This document shows positions 1-5,625 of a DNA stretch of 5,625 nt, in pieces. Source of the DNA: an uncultured Planctomycetaceae bacterium (GTDB taxonomy: Bacteria > Planctomycetota > Planctomycetia > Pirellulales > Pirellulaceae); the NCBI GenBank assembly GCA_937904535.1, contig CALELC010000219.1, positions 1 through 5,625 of the forward strand, given 5' to 3'. The notes beneath the pieces are model-generated. The model had not been told where the DNA came from, made no database searches, and saw nothing but the letters and a program-made list of their open reading frames with translations. Position numbers and translations under genes: made by a program. Numbering within the stretch: the stretch's first letter is position 1; each line of letters opens with the position of its first letter.

Positions 1-1812
1 GTCTTTCAGACCGAGCTTTTGTGCGAGGTCGGCGAGCGACGCGGAAGCTGCGTTCGGCTCGCTGGCTTCGGGGGCCCCAGCGCGCTCGTAGTGCTGTGCG
101 ATTCGTTCGAGCGTCTCCGCGGCCTCGGCCAGTGGCTGAGCGGCGGTTTGCAGCGCCGCATCGGCTGCGGTGGCGTCGGCCGCTTGTCGGGCCTGCTGAG
201 CCGCCGCGGTGGCTGCCTCACCAGCAGCTTGCATTTGCTGCTCGATTGCCCGCGCGGCGATCTCCGCATCGCGAGCCTTGCGCAGGCCTTCATGGGTGGT
301 CAGGTCTTGAGTGATCGCTTCATCGGCCAGTGCCTCACGCAGCTTTTCGGCTTGCTGCTGGGCTTGTTGCTGCTGCTGGCGCAATTGCTCAGCGGCGGCT
401 TGTGGGTTCTGTTTCTGCTGCTGTTTAGCGGTTTTTTCGGCTTCGCGCAGCCGGTCAGCGGCGCCGCGCGCCATTTCGGCTAGGTTCGGTAGGTACGCCG
501 CGATTCGCCGCCGCGCGTCGGCCAGTGCTGGCTCGAGCGTTCGCCCCGCGGCTACCAACGCCGCGTGTTTGGCCTCCAGATCGTCGGCCAACGAGGCCGC
601 CGCGACCGGTTGCCAACGCCGCGCTGTGATTGACTGGGAAAGATGCGTGGTCTGCGGATCATGCCGTGTGTCGTGAGCTGCTTGCCGCTGTTCTGGGGCA
701 ATGTGCGACTTCTCAAGTCCGACGAGCGCGTGATCCAGGCCTCGCTGCACCCGTTCCCACCGCATCGGCGCATCGAGTCGTGAGTTCGCCGAATCGACAT
801 CCCAGCGTTCGATATCGGCCAAGGCACGCAGTTCCGCGAGCGATTGCGTCCACCAGTGCCCGGCTTCGAGTTGATGAAAGGCGAGCGTCAATTCTTCCAG
901 CACCTGCTCGAGCGACTGCTTGGCGGGCGGCGTGAATTCCGGAGCCGCGACGATCTCTAGCACACGCCGCAGCATTCTCGCATCGGCGACATACCGACGA
1001 TCGGCCTCGCTGCGGCGGAGGTTCATCTCGGCGTCACGGTCCAATTGGGCACCGATCCGAGCAAGCTGCTGAGTCAATTGCTGTTGTAGCTCAGCTGCTC
1101 GTTTGGCCTGCTCACTATCGCCGTCCTCGCCGCTCGCCCGGACAATTTGGCTAGCCAATTGTTGTGCCGTCGCCAACTCAGGGGCATGCCAACCAGCAAA
1201 CTCATGCAGGCGGTTGTGGGCTTCGACGAGCAGCGATGGCAGGCGACCGTCGAGCATCGCGATCCGGCGACGCGACTGGAGGTCATTGTACAGATCACGG
1301 GTGGTCGACCGCACCCGCTGCTCTCCGACATCGGGGCTGCTGTTCGCCGATAAACGTTCGAGCCAACCATCGATCCAACGGCGGAGCTGTTCGTTGTGAT
1401 TGCGAGTCGAATCCGGGATGCTCGATTGCATCATCGCAATCAGTTCCAGCAGGTCGCGGAACTGCTGCTGCGTCACCTTGTGGTAACGTCCAAACGATTC
1501 CCACTGGATCGCCGAGTCTTCGCTGACCAGCGGCTGCATCGCGCGAAGCATGCGTTCCAGGTCGTCGGCCAGCGTCACGGCCAGGCGATGCGCCGTGGCA
1601 TAGCGGGCGGTGGCGGCGACTTGCCGGGCGGCTGGACCGAGCGGGGTGAACGCCTGCCGCATTTGCGGGTCAGCGATCTCCGCAGCGCTGGCCAACTTGA
1701 CGCTGATCCGCGATAGGCTGCGACCAAGCAACTCCAGTTCACCCGCCTCCGTGTCATGCAGCGCCGCACGGGTCATCGTGGCGATGCGTTCCAGCAGCGA
1801 CTTCGTCTGCTC
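1..1812 (-). other. Long helical / coiled-coil region of the large protein
   Basis: This codes for residues 626-1229, which are dominated by Ala, Glu, Gln, Arg and Leu with few Pro or Gly and frequent heptad-like spacing (for example LAEQTKSLLERI, AAELQQQLTQQLARIGAQL, AEKLREALADEA). It contains the family-like segment RRRIAAYLPNLAEMARGAADRLREAE at 1060-1085. The region runs off the left edge, so its full length and ending are unknown. Confidence 0.7.
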
Positions 1813-3687
1813 AGCGAGCGTTACCGCGGCGGCGCCGTCGTCGGCAGGATGGTTCGCAGCGGTTTCGTCGCTAGCTGTCGGTTCATTCGGCTCCGAAATT
1901 TCCAGCCGCACCCGTTCTGCGTGAACCGCCCTTTGCCAGTCCGCCAACTGTTTCGCCAGATCGCTCCAGGCTTGCAGGTTGGCTCGCCGGCGCGCGTCCC
2001 AAGTCTGGTCACTGATCAAGTAATGGCGAATCTCAGAGCTGCCGCGCTGACCATTGCGATCGATGGCGACGACACGTGTGCGGATCAGGTCTCCGGGCCG
2101 CAGCGGTGCTTGCTCGCTGGCCAGCGTTGTCACGTCCCAGGACCAAGTGTGAGCCAGATTGACCTGCGAGGGATCACGGGAAATCGATTCATCACGTGGG
2201 GTCAGCGTCCAAGGGCCGCCGTTAATGGCAGTTTCTTGAAACAACCGCTCGATCGGCATTTCGTCGACGACCTGGGCGCCGAGCGACAGCGTCGACTGCG
2301 ACGTAACTAAACGGCGCGGTTCGACCGGCATCGCGCGGGAACCGCGCCGAGATGTCTCGGCTTGGCCGCCGGCTGCCGCGTTGCCACTGGAAAAGCCGCT
2401 GCCGTCATGGTCCAGCCAACTGACCAGCGGCGGCTGATCGGTAAGCGCGGTGATCGAGTATTGAGGACTCAGCGCATTGTCAAAACCGGTCGCTTCGCTG
2501 CGAGCGAGCACCTGATAGCGGTCATCGCTTTCAAGCACGATTGCCGCGGTCCAGGTCTCACCCAAGCCGCTCATTGGGATTCGCTGATCCTCACCGAGCA
2601 GCCGCACTACGGCATCGACCACGGGCATGTCAAACCGCACGTTCAGCCGGACCGTGCTGCCGCGCAGTCCCTGCAACGCACCGTCAGTGGAACGCTCTGC
2701 AACGCTCGGTAGTCTTGCATAGGGCGGCGGAATGAGTTCCTTTTCAAACTCGAGCACGGACGGGCGCGGCTGCGGTTGCAGATGATGCCAAGCGGTCACG
2801 CCGTCGCCTGCCAGCACGCGGTACCGGACCGGTGAGTGCTGGATCGGTAGGTTGACGGCCAGCGGCACCCGTGCCGCATCTCGCTCTGGCTGAGTCGGTC
2901 CGCCGCTCGCAGGCATGCCCCCGACAGCGTATCGATCGTCCAGCGGATTCATGGTCAGCGTCCCACGCTGTCCGTCTTCGGATTCCCACTGCAATTGCGC
3001 CGTCGTCGCTGGCCGGCCATGGGTCTCGATCGCCACCGCAGTCAACTCGCCAGCCGGGACAGCCCGCGATGCCGGATCGGGCCGCAGGATCACGATCCGC
3101 GTCCGCGATACTCGGTCCAAATCGATTCCCGGAATGATCGCTCGAGCGTAGCGGCTGCCGTAATGCAGATCGGGAAACAGCACCAGCGATGCCGCTCCTG
3201 CCAAGAGTAATACGGTGACGAGCAGCGGTTTTCGCAGCAGCCTCAGCGGCAGCAGTTCACGAACATCGACGCGGACGATTTTCCGCACCATTTCCCGCTG
3301 GGCTGCCTGGATAAATGCCCGTGAACCCGCAAGCGATTGCCGCTGTGCCGCTTCAGCCAGTTCGACGGCCGACAGGAGCCGATCGCGCAGCTCTGGCCGG
3401 GCATTCTCCAGCGCGAGCGCCGCCTGCCGGAGTCGTTCCGATTCGCTCTGCCGCACAACCGCCAGGCGAACAAACACCCCGGCGGCCAAACCATACGCGG
3501 TCAGTGTCAGCAGCGATCGCGTCCCACGCTCGATCACCCAGGTGCCGTCAATCCAAGTGACGGCCAGAATCGCGATGATCCAGACGGCCAGCGCAACCAG
3601 CAGCGCACGCAGCCACACCCACCGCCGCTGGCGCCGGAGGTAGCGGCTTAGCCGGTCATGAATGATCGGGTCGATCGCGATGCTCAT
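1..3687 (-). CDS. Large DUF4175-like membrane-anchored coiled-coil protein, C-terminus missing (partial)
   Basis: An ATG at 3685-3687 opens 1229 codons with no stop down to base 1, so the C-terminus is outside. Transmembrane helices lie at about residues 26-46, 57-78 and 154-171. Arg-rich flanks (RYLRRQRR before the first; the 79-150 loop) place N-terminus and loop in the cytoplasm and everything after 171 outside. Residues 180-420 are beta-rich, including IPPPYARLP and LRGSTVRLNVRF, which match what I recall of DUF4175-like planctomycete proteins. After a Gly/Ser/Ala linker (425-458), residues 463-560 contain VVDEMPIERLF, NGGPW and LRPGDLIRTRVVAIDRNGQRG, again typical. An acidic Pro/Asp/Ala linker (597-625) precedes a long helical region from 626 onward, with a Gln-rich tract at 1089-1112 and an Ala-rich stretch at about 1150-1200. 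No catalytic motif is seen and no cysteine was noticed. It probably partners the VWA protein encoded just upstream as a periplasmic scaffold. The frame is very secure; the family assignment is from recalled pattern; the function is unknown. Confidence 0.92.
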   Translation of the reverse strand, partial: MSIAIDPIIHDRLSRYLRRQRRWVWLRALLVALAVWIIAILAVTWIDGTWVIERGTRSLLTLTAYGLAAGVFVRLAVVRQSESERLRQAALALENARPELRDRLLSAVELAEAAQRQSLAGSRAFIQAAQREMVRKIVRVDVRELLPLRLLRKPLLVTVLLLAGAASLVLFPDLHYGSRYARAIIPGIDLDRVSRTRIVILRPDPASRAVPAGELTAVAIETHGRPATTAQLQWESEDGQRGTLTMNPLDDRYAVGGMPASGGPTQPERDAARVPLAVNLPIQHSPVRYRVLAGDGVTAWHHLQPQPRPSVLEFEKELIPPPYARLPSVAERSTDGALQGLRGSTVRLNVRFDMPVVDAVVRLLGEDQRIPMSGLGETWTAAIVLESDDRYQVLARSEATGFDNALSPQYSITALTDQPPLVSWLDHDGSGFSSGNAAAGGQAETSRRGSRAMPVEPRRLVTSQSTLSLGAQVVDEMPIERLFQETAINGGPWTLTPRDESISRDPSQVNLAHTWSWDVTTLASEQAPLRPGDLIRTRVVAIDRNGQRGSSEIRHYLISDQTWDARRRANLQAWSDLAKQLADWQRAVHAERVRLEISEPNEPTASDETAANHPADDGAAAVTLAEQTKSLLERIATMTRAALHDTEAGELELLGRSLSRISVKLASAAEIADPQMRQAFTPLGPAARQVAATARYATAHRLAVTLADDLERMLRAMQPLVSEDSAIQWESFGRYHKVTQQQFRDLLELIAMMQSSIPDSTRNHNEQLRRWIDGWLERLSANSSPDVGEQRVRSTTRDLYNDLQSRRRIAMLDGRLPSLLVEAHNRLHEFAGWHAPELATAQQLASQIVRASGEDGDSEQAKRAAELQQQLTQQLARIGAQLDRDAEMNLRRSEADRRYVADARMLRRVLEIVAAPEFTPPAKQSLEQVLEELTLAFHQLEAGHWWTQSLAELRALADIERWDVDSANSRLDAPMRWERVQRGLDHALVGLEKSHIAPEQRQAAHDTRHDPQTTHLSQSITARRWQPVAAASLADDLEAKHAALVAAGRTLEPALADARRRIAAYLPNLAEMARGAADRLREAEKTAKQQQKQNPQAAAEQLRQQQQQAQQQAEKLREALADEAITQDLTTHEGLRKARDAEIAARAIEQQMQAAGEAATAAAQQARQAADATAADAALQTAAQPLAEAAETLERIAQHYERAGAPEASEPNAASASLADLAQKLGLKD
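352..423 (-). repeat. Gln-codon tract (CAG/CAA-rich low-complexity coding repeat)
   Basis: Residues 1089-1112 of the large protein hold 14 glutamines in 24 positions, including a run of five. The DNA is a run of imperfect CAG/CAA triplets (read on the plus strand as CTG/TTG). It lies inside the coiled-coil region and is in frame. Such triplet runs can vary in length by slippage; here it is short and interrupted by CAA and other codons. Confidence 0.7.
2428..3150 (-). other. Extracytoplasmic beta-rich (Ig-like) region
   Basis: This codes for residues 180-420 of the large protein. Alternating short hydrophobic strands and turns include RTRIVILRP, VPLAVNLPIQHSPVRYRVLAGDG, IPPPYARLP, LRGSTVRLNVRFDMPV and a closing TDQPPLVSWL. 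It looks like two or more beta-sandwich domains of the type often found after the membrane module in this family. Exact domain borders cannot be set by eye. Confidence 0.6.
3175..3687 (-). other. N-terminal three-helix membrane module of the large protein
   Basis: Residues 1-171 include hydrophobic segments at 26-46 (LRALLVALAVWIIAILAVTWI region), 57-78 and 154-171. A basic N-terminus and a roughly 75-residue basic, helical loop between the second and third helices (RDRLLSAVELAEAAQR...) are predicted cytoplasmic. There is no cleavable signal peptide pattern; the first helix acts as a signal anchor. This layout matches DUF4175-like proteins. Confidence 0.82.
3684..3687 (-). promoter_or_regulatory. 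ATGA stop/start overlap coupling the two genes
   Basis: On the minus strand the bases read ATGA: the ATG (3687-3685) starts the large downstream gene and the TGA (3686-3684) ends the VWA gene. The junction is the classic sign of translational coupling by terminating ribosomes that re-initiate. It implies one transcript and a linked production ratio of the two membrane proteins. There is no room for a separate promoter between the genes. Confidence 0.9.
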
Positions 3688-5625
3688 ACCAACCCTACCT
3701 GCTTTCGTAACCACCACTCCACGGTCAACAGCCCGAGGACCGCGAAAAACCACGGATACGACTCCGCCAGCGCGTACCGCCGGGTCTCGATCTGCCCGTC
3801 GCTCAGCGGCTCAATGGCGCGCCAGATAGCGTCTGCCTCGTGCTCGCTGGCATACAGGCCACCCGATGCCTCAGCCATCGATCGCAGGAGTTCCGCGTTG
3901 AGCGCCAAGCGGGCTGTCTCACGATCGGGCGGCGGCACCACCAAGAGCGAGGTTTTGACCGCTTCAGAGGAATGATATCCCGCAGCTCGGACGGAAACCT
4001 CATAGTGACCTTCGGACAGCGGACCGGTGCGAGCTTCGTAGACCCCGCGATCCGCATCGACGCTGTGCAGCAGTACCGTTTGCGAGCCGCCCGCGTCGCT
4101 CTGTAGCACCGCTTCGACAATCGCATCACCGACGTTCTGGCCGTTGCCATCGCGCAGCCGAGCGCGAATCGTCGCCGTCTCGCCCGCTGTGTACTGGGGC
4201 GCGCCGGTGCTCAGCGCGACATACTGGTCGCGGACTTCAAACGGCGGCTGCATGATCGCTTCGAGCAATTGATTCCAAAACCGAGCGTGGTAGCGATCGG
4301 CAACGCGGTATCGCCAACGCCAGCTCTGGTCCGATGCCAGGTACACGATCTGCCCGCCGCCAAACAGCCGCGTGACCAATACGGGCAGCGGCGGCTCCGT
4401 TTCGCCCGTTGTCGCCTCCAACCAGACTTCGGCGCCCGGTAGTACCCGAGTCTGCCGCAGCGTGGTCGGCGGCGGCAACTGGCTCCAAAGATTGCGGTTC
4501 GCTTCGTCACGATTGCCATCGCTCAGCTCGTCGCTGGTAAGTCGCAGCGCCGCTTGTTGCTCGCCGCTGCTGGTGGGCAGGAGCGAACGGATTCCGACGG
4601 CCAGTGGCCGGTCGTCGAGTCGCACCGGCAACAGCGGACCGATCGGCGAGCCGCTCAGCCCCACCAGCGCATCGCGGTTGCCGTCGATGAACACCACCGC
4701 CCCGCCCTGCGAGGCAAACTCGCGCAGCCGCCGCAGTTCGTCATGGGAAAAGGTTTCGATTCCTACATCGCCCCAAATCACGGCGTCGAAGCTGGCCATC
4801 GTTTGCGAATCGGCCGGAAACGTGCCTTCGCTCACGTGTAGCTCGCCGCTGCTGGACCTCCGTGAGGCCAACACGGTCTGCACTTGCCAAGTTGGGTCGC
4901 GGTCGAACAGGTTACGGAGATAGCGGGTTTCCCAGCGGGCCCTAGAATCGACGATCAACAACCGTCGCTGCCGCAGATTGGCCGCCAAGCGAAAAGCATG
5001 TTCGTTATTGGCCGCGTCGTATTCGTCTGGGACCGGATCGATCACGGCACATAGCGGTAACGTGACCCGCGTTCGCTCGATTCCGACGGCGTCGCGTCCA
5101 CGGACCTGAGCGACCCAGGGAGCGACCGAGAAGTCGAACGGAATCCGTCGCAGCTGTTGGTTTTCGCTCGTCAGGCTCACCTGCCAAACCGTTTGGTCAC
5201 CCAGCAGAATCCGCAGCCGCAGCGCTGCCCCTGCCCCGGCTAGGTCCTTGATCAGGATCGCCCCGGTCGCTCGACCGCCCGCGGAGACGTTCCCGGGAGC
5301 TTCTACTCCCAGCACCGCCACGTCTTGCGGTTCGACTTCGCTGCCGATGCCGATGGCGTACAGCGGAACGGCGGCGTCGCCCAATCGCTGGGCTAGCGGC
5401 TGAGGCGGTGGGCCCGTGTTGTGCTGGCCGTCAGACAGCAGCACCACCACCCGTCGCGGCCCGCCGCCAACGGCCGATCCCTCGCGGGGATTGTCGGCAC
5501 TGGTTTGGTTGGTTGAAGTTTCCTGCAGTCCCTCGGGGCCAAGCACACCCGCGGCGATCGGATCGGCAAGATTGGTCAGCGGGGAAACCAGGTCGCCAAG
5601 CTCCAACGCATCAGGCAGCGGCAGG
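3684..5625 (-). CDS. VWA domain / GATase1-like membrane protein, N-terminus missing (partial)
   Basis: 646 residues are visible before a TGA stop; the frame stays open through the right edge, so the true start is outside. A TTG at 5604-5606 is in frame but has coding sequence before it. Residues below are numbered from the first complete codon (5622-5624). Residues 1-105 are the C-terminal half of a VWA fold: strand VVVLLSDGQHN (59-69), with Asp65 the usual third MIDAS position, and strand PLYAIGIGSE (87-96). The DxSxS motif would lie upstream. Residues 106-207 are beta-rich and end in a CARDB-like DAANNEHAF. Residues 220-456 resemble the PF07090-type GATase1-like domain, including DAVIWGDV, GGAVVFIDGN and SDQSWRWRY. 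Residues 461-563 form another beta-rich domain, followed by a helical stretch (567-606) with SGGLYA. Residues 623-639 are a transmembrane helix with a short RKQVGLV tail. The only cysteine is at 192, before the GATase-like part, so no amidotransferase activity is expected. The protein is probably an extracytoplasmic, metal-dependent protein-binding or scaffold protein. Substrate and role are unknown. Confidence 0.9.
   Translation of the reverse strand, partial: LPLPDALELGDLVSPLTNLADPIAAGVLGPEGLQETSTNQTSADNPREGSAVGGGPRRVVVLLSDGQHNTGPPPQPLAQRLGDAAVPLYAIGIGSEVEPQDVAVLGVEAPGNVSAGGRATGAILIKDLAGAGAALRLRILLGDQTVWQVSLTSENQQLRRIPFDFSVAPWVAQVRGRDAVGIERTRVTLPLCAVIDPVPDEYDAANNEHAFRLAANLRQRRLLIVDSRARWETRYLRNLFDRDPTWQVQTVLASRRSSSGELHVSEGTFPADSQTMASFDAVIWGDVGIETFSHDELRRLREFASQGGAVVFIDGNRDALVGLSGSPIGPLLPVRLDDRPLAVGIRSLLPTSSGEQQAALRLTSDELSDGNRDEANRNLWSQLPPPTTLRQTRVLPGAEVWLEATTGETEPPLPVLVTRLFGGGQIVYLASDQSWRWRYRVADRYHARFWNQLLEAIMQPPFEVRDQYVALSTGAPQYTAGETATIRARLRDGNGQNVGDAIVEAVLQSDAGGSQTVLLHSVDADRGVYEARTGPLSEGHYEVSVRAAGYHSSEAVKTSLLVVPPPDRETARLALNAELLRSMAEASGGLYASEHEADAIWRAIEPLSDGQIETRRYALAESYPWFFAVLGLLTVEWWLRKQVGLV
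3693..3700 (-). promoter_or_regulatory. Shine-Dalgarno-like site for the downstream gene
   Basis: The minus strand reads AGGTAGGG, with five bases (TTGGT) between its last G and the ATG at 3687-3685. It resembles AGGAGG with an inserted base and spacing in the normal range. It lies within the last codons of the VWA gene (KQVGLV, stop). It supports the chosen start and suggests that initiation need not depend wholly on coupling. Planctomycetes often lack strong Shine-Dalgarno sites, so the match may be partly chance. Confidence 0.5.
3708..3758 (-). other. C-terminal transmembrane helix of the VWA protein
   Basis: Residues 623-639 (YPWFFAVLGLLTVEWWL) are hydrophobic and followed by RKQVGLV. 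The positive tail suggests the C-terminus is cytoplasmic and the preceding domains are extracytoplasmic. This is the common end of BatA-like and related VWA proteins. Confidence 0.85.
4257..4967 (-). other. GATase1-like (PF07090-type) domain without catalytic cysteine
   Basis: This codes for residues 220-456 of the VWA protein. It starts with strand RRLLIVDS and the RWETRYLRNLF helix, continues with ASFDAVIWGDV and the LRRLREFASQGGAVVFIDGN segment (a strand-turn where active enzymes have their nucleophile nearby), then GPLLPVRL, and ends with GGGQIVYLASDQSWRWRY and RYHARFWNQLLEAI. The last block is a strong marker of VWA/GATase-like fusions I recall from planctomycetes. There is no Cys anywhere in the segment, so it is presumably a non-enzymatic structural or binding domain. 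Confidence 0.75.
5310..5625 (-). other. C-terminal half of a VWA domain
   Basis: This codes for visible residues 1-105 of the VWA protein. The hydrophobic strand followed by SDGQHNTG carries the acidic MIDAS position (Asp65), and the YAIGIGS strand is the usual last core strand. The N-terminal DxSxS part is outside the window, so whether the metal site is intact cannot be judged. A low-complexity stretch lies between the preceding helix and the SDG strand (see findings). Confidence 0.82.

Noticed and set aside
19..483. Plus-strand frame with Leu-rich, membrane-like sequence (LLGLLLLLAQLL)
   Set aside because: It is the antisense of the Gln/Ala-rich coiled coil: CAG/CAA read backwards gives CTG/TTG Leu codons. 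The minus-strand frame is continuous for 1229 codons with coherent domains.
311..676. Plus-strand frame with clustered cysteines that might suggest a small Cys-rich protein
   Set aside because: The Cys codons (TGC/TGT) are the shifted-frame reading of the same CTG/TTG triplets. There is no supporting start context and no family pattern.
1756..2310. 184-residue plus-strand frame
   Set aside because: It is antisense to the large gene in the same codon register, a common artefact in GC-rich genes where minus-strand codons rarely give plus-strand stops. No recognisable domain.
3665..3680. GATC/CGATCG palindromes as possible operator or replication sites
   Set aside because: Such GATCG words occur throughout the coding sequence in both genes and are explained by codon and composition bias; no clustered array is present.
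3684..3700. Separate promoter or terminator between the two genes
   Set aside because: The genes overlap by 4 bases and I see no hairpin with a T-run at the junction, so there is no intergenic space to hold one.
4372..4923. 183-residue plus-strand frame opposite the GATase-like region
   Set aside because: Ser/Arg-rich shadow translation without domain pattern; the opposite strand carries a clear VWA/GATase-like protein.
5604..5606. TTG as the start codon of the VWA protein
   Set aside because: The frame is open through the right edge with plausible coding residues before it (LPLPDA), and a start here would remove the first half of the VWA fold.
1..5625. RNA genes, CRISPR arrays, insertion-sequence ends or attachment sites
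   Set aside because: Both strands were scanned by eye. No spaced direct repeats, tRNA-like folds, terminal inverted repeats or transposase sequence were seen, and the whole window is accounted for by two coding frames.

Overview
The window looks like part of a GC-rich bacterial chromosome (roughly 60% GC or more, judged by eye). It is probably from a planctomycete of the Pirellulales/Rhodopirellula type. This assignment rests on gene architecture recalled from that phylum, not on any marker gene or search. All of the window is coding on the minus strand: two large genes transcribed right to left, each cut by a window edge. There is no intergenic gap and no RNA gene, mobile element, CRISPR array or promoter that I can support.

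Right part (3684-5625, minus): the last 646 residues of a von Willebrand factor A (VWA) protein. It carries the C-terminal half of the VWA fold, a beta-rich domain, a class I glutamine-amidotransferase-like (GATase1-like) domain, a second beta-rich domain, and one transmembrane helix at the C-terminus. The N-terminus lies beyond the right edge.

Left part (1-3687, minus): an open frame of 1229 codons from an ATG to the left edge with no stop. I read it codon by codon. Because the stop is outside the window it is easy to miss if only closed ORFs are considered. It encodes a large DUF4175-like membrane-anchored protein: three N-terminal transmembrane helices, a beta-rich extracytoplasmic region, then more than 650 residues of mostly helical, Gln/Ala/Glu-rich, coiled-coil-like sequence.

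The two genes overlap by 4 bases (ATGA), with a Shine-Dalgarno-like sequence inside the end of the upstream gene, so they are very probably one operon with coupled translation. Both proteins are predicted by the positive-inside rule to hold their large domains on the extracytoplasmic side. A VWA/GATase-like protein beside a DUF4175-like coiled-coil protein resembles the Bat/MoxR-type clusters of planctomycetes (MoxR ATPase, DUF58, BatA-like VWA proteins). Those other members are not in this window, and the cluster's function is unknown. I see a plausible membrane complex of unknown role rather than clear evidence of a wholly new system.
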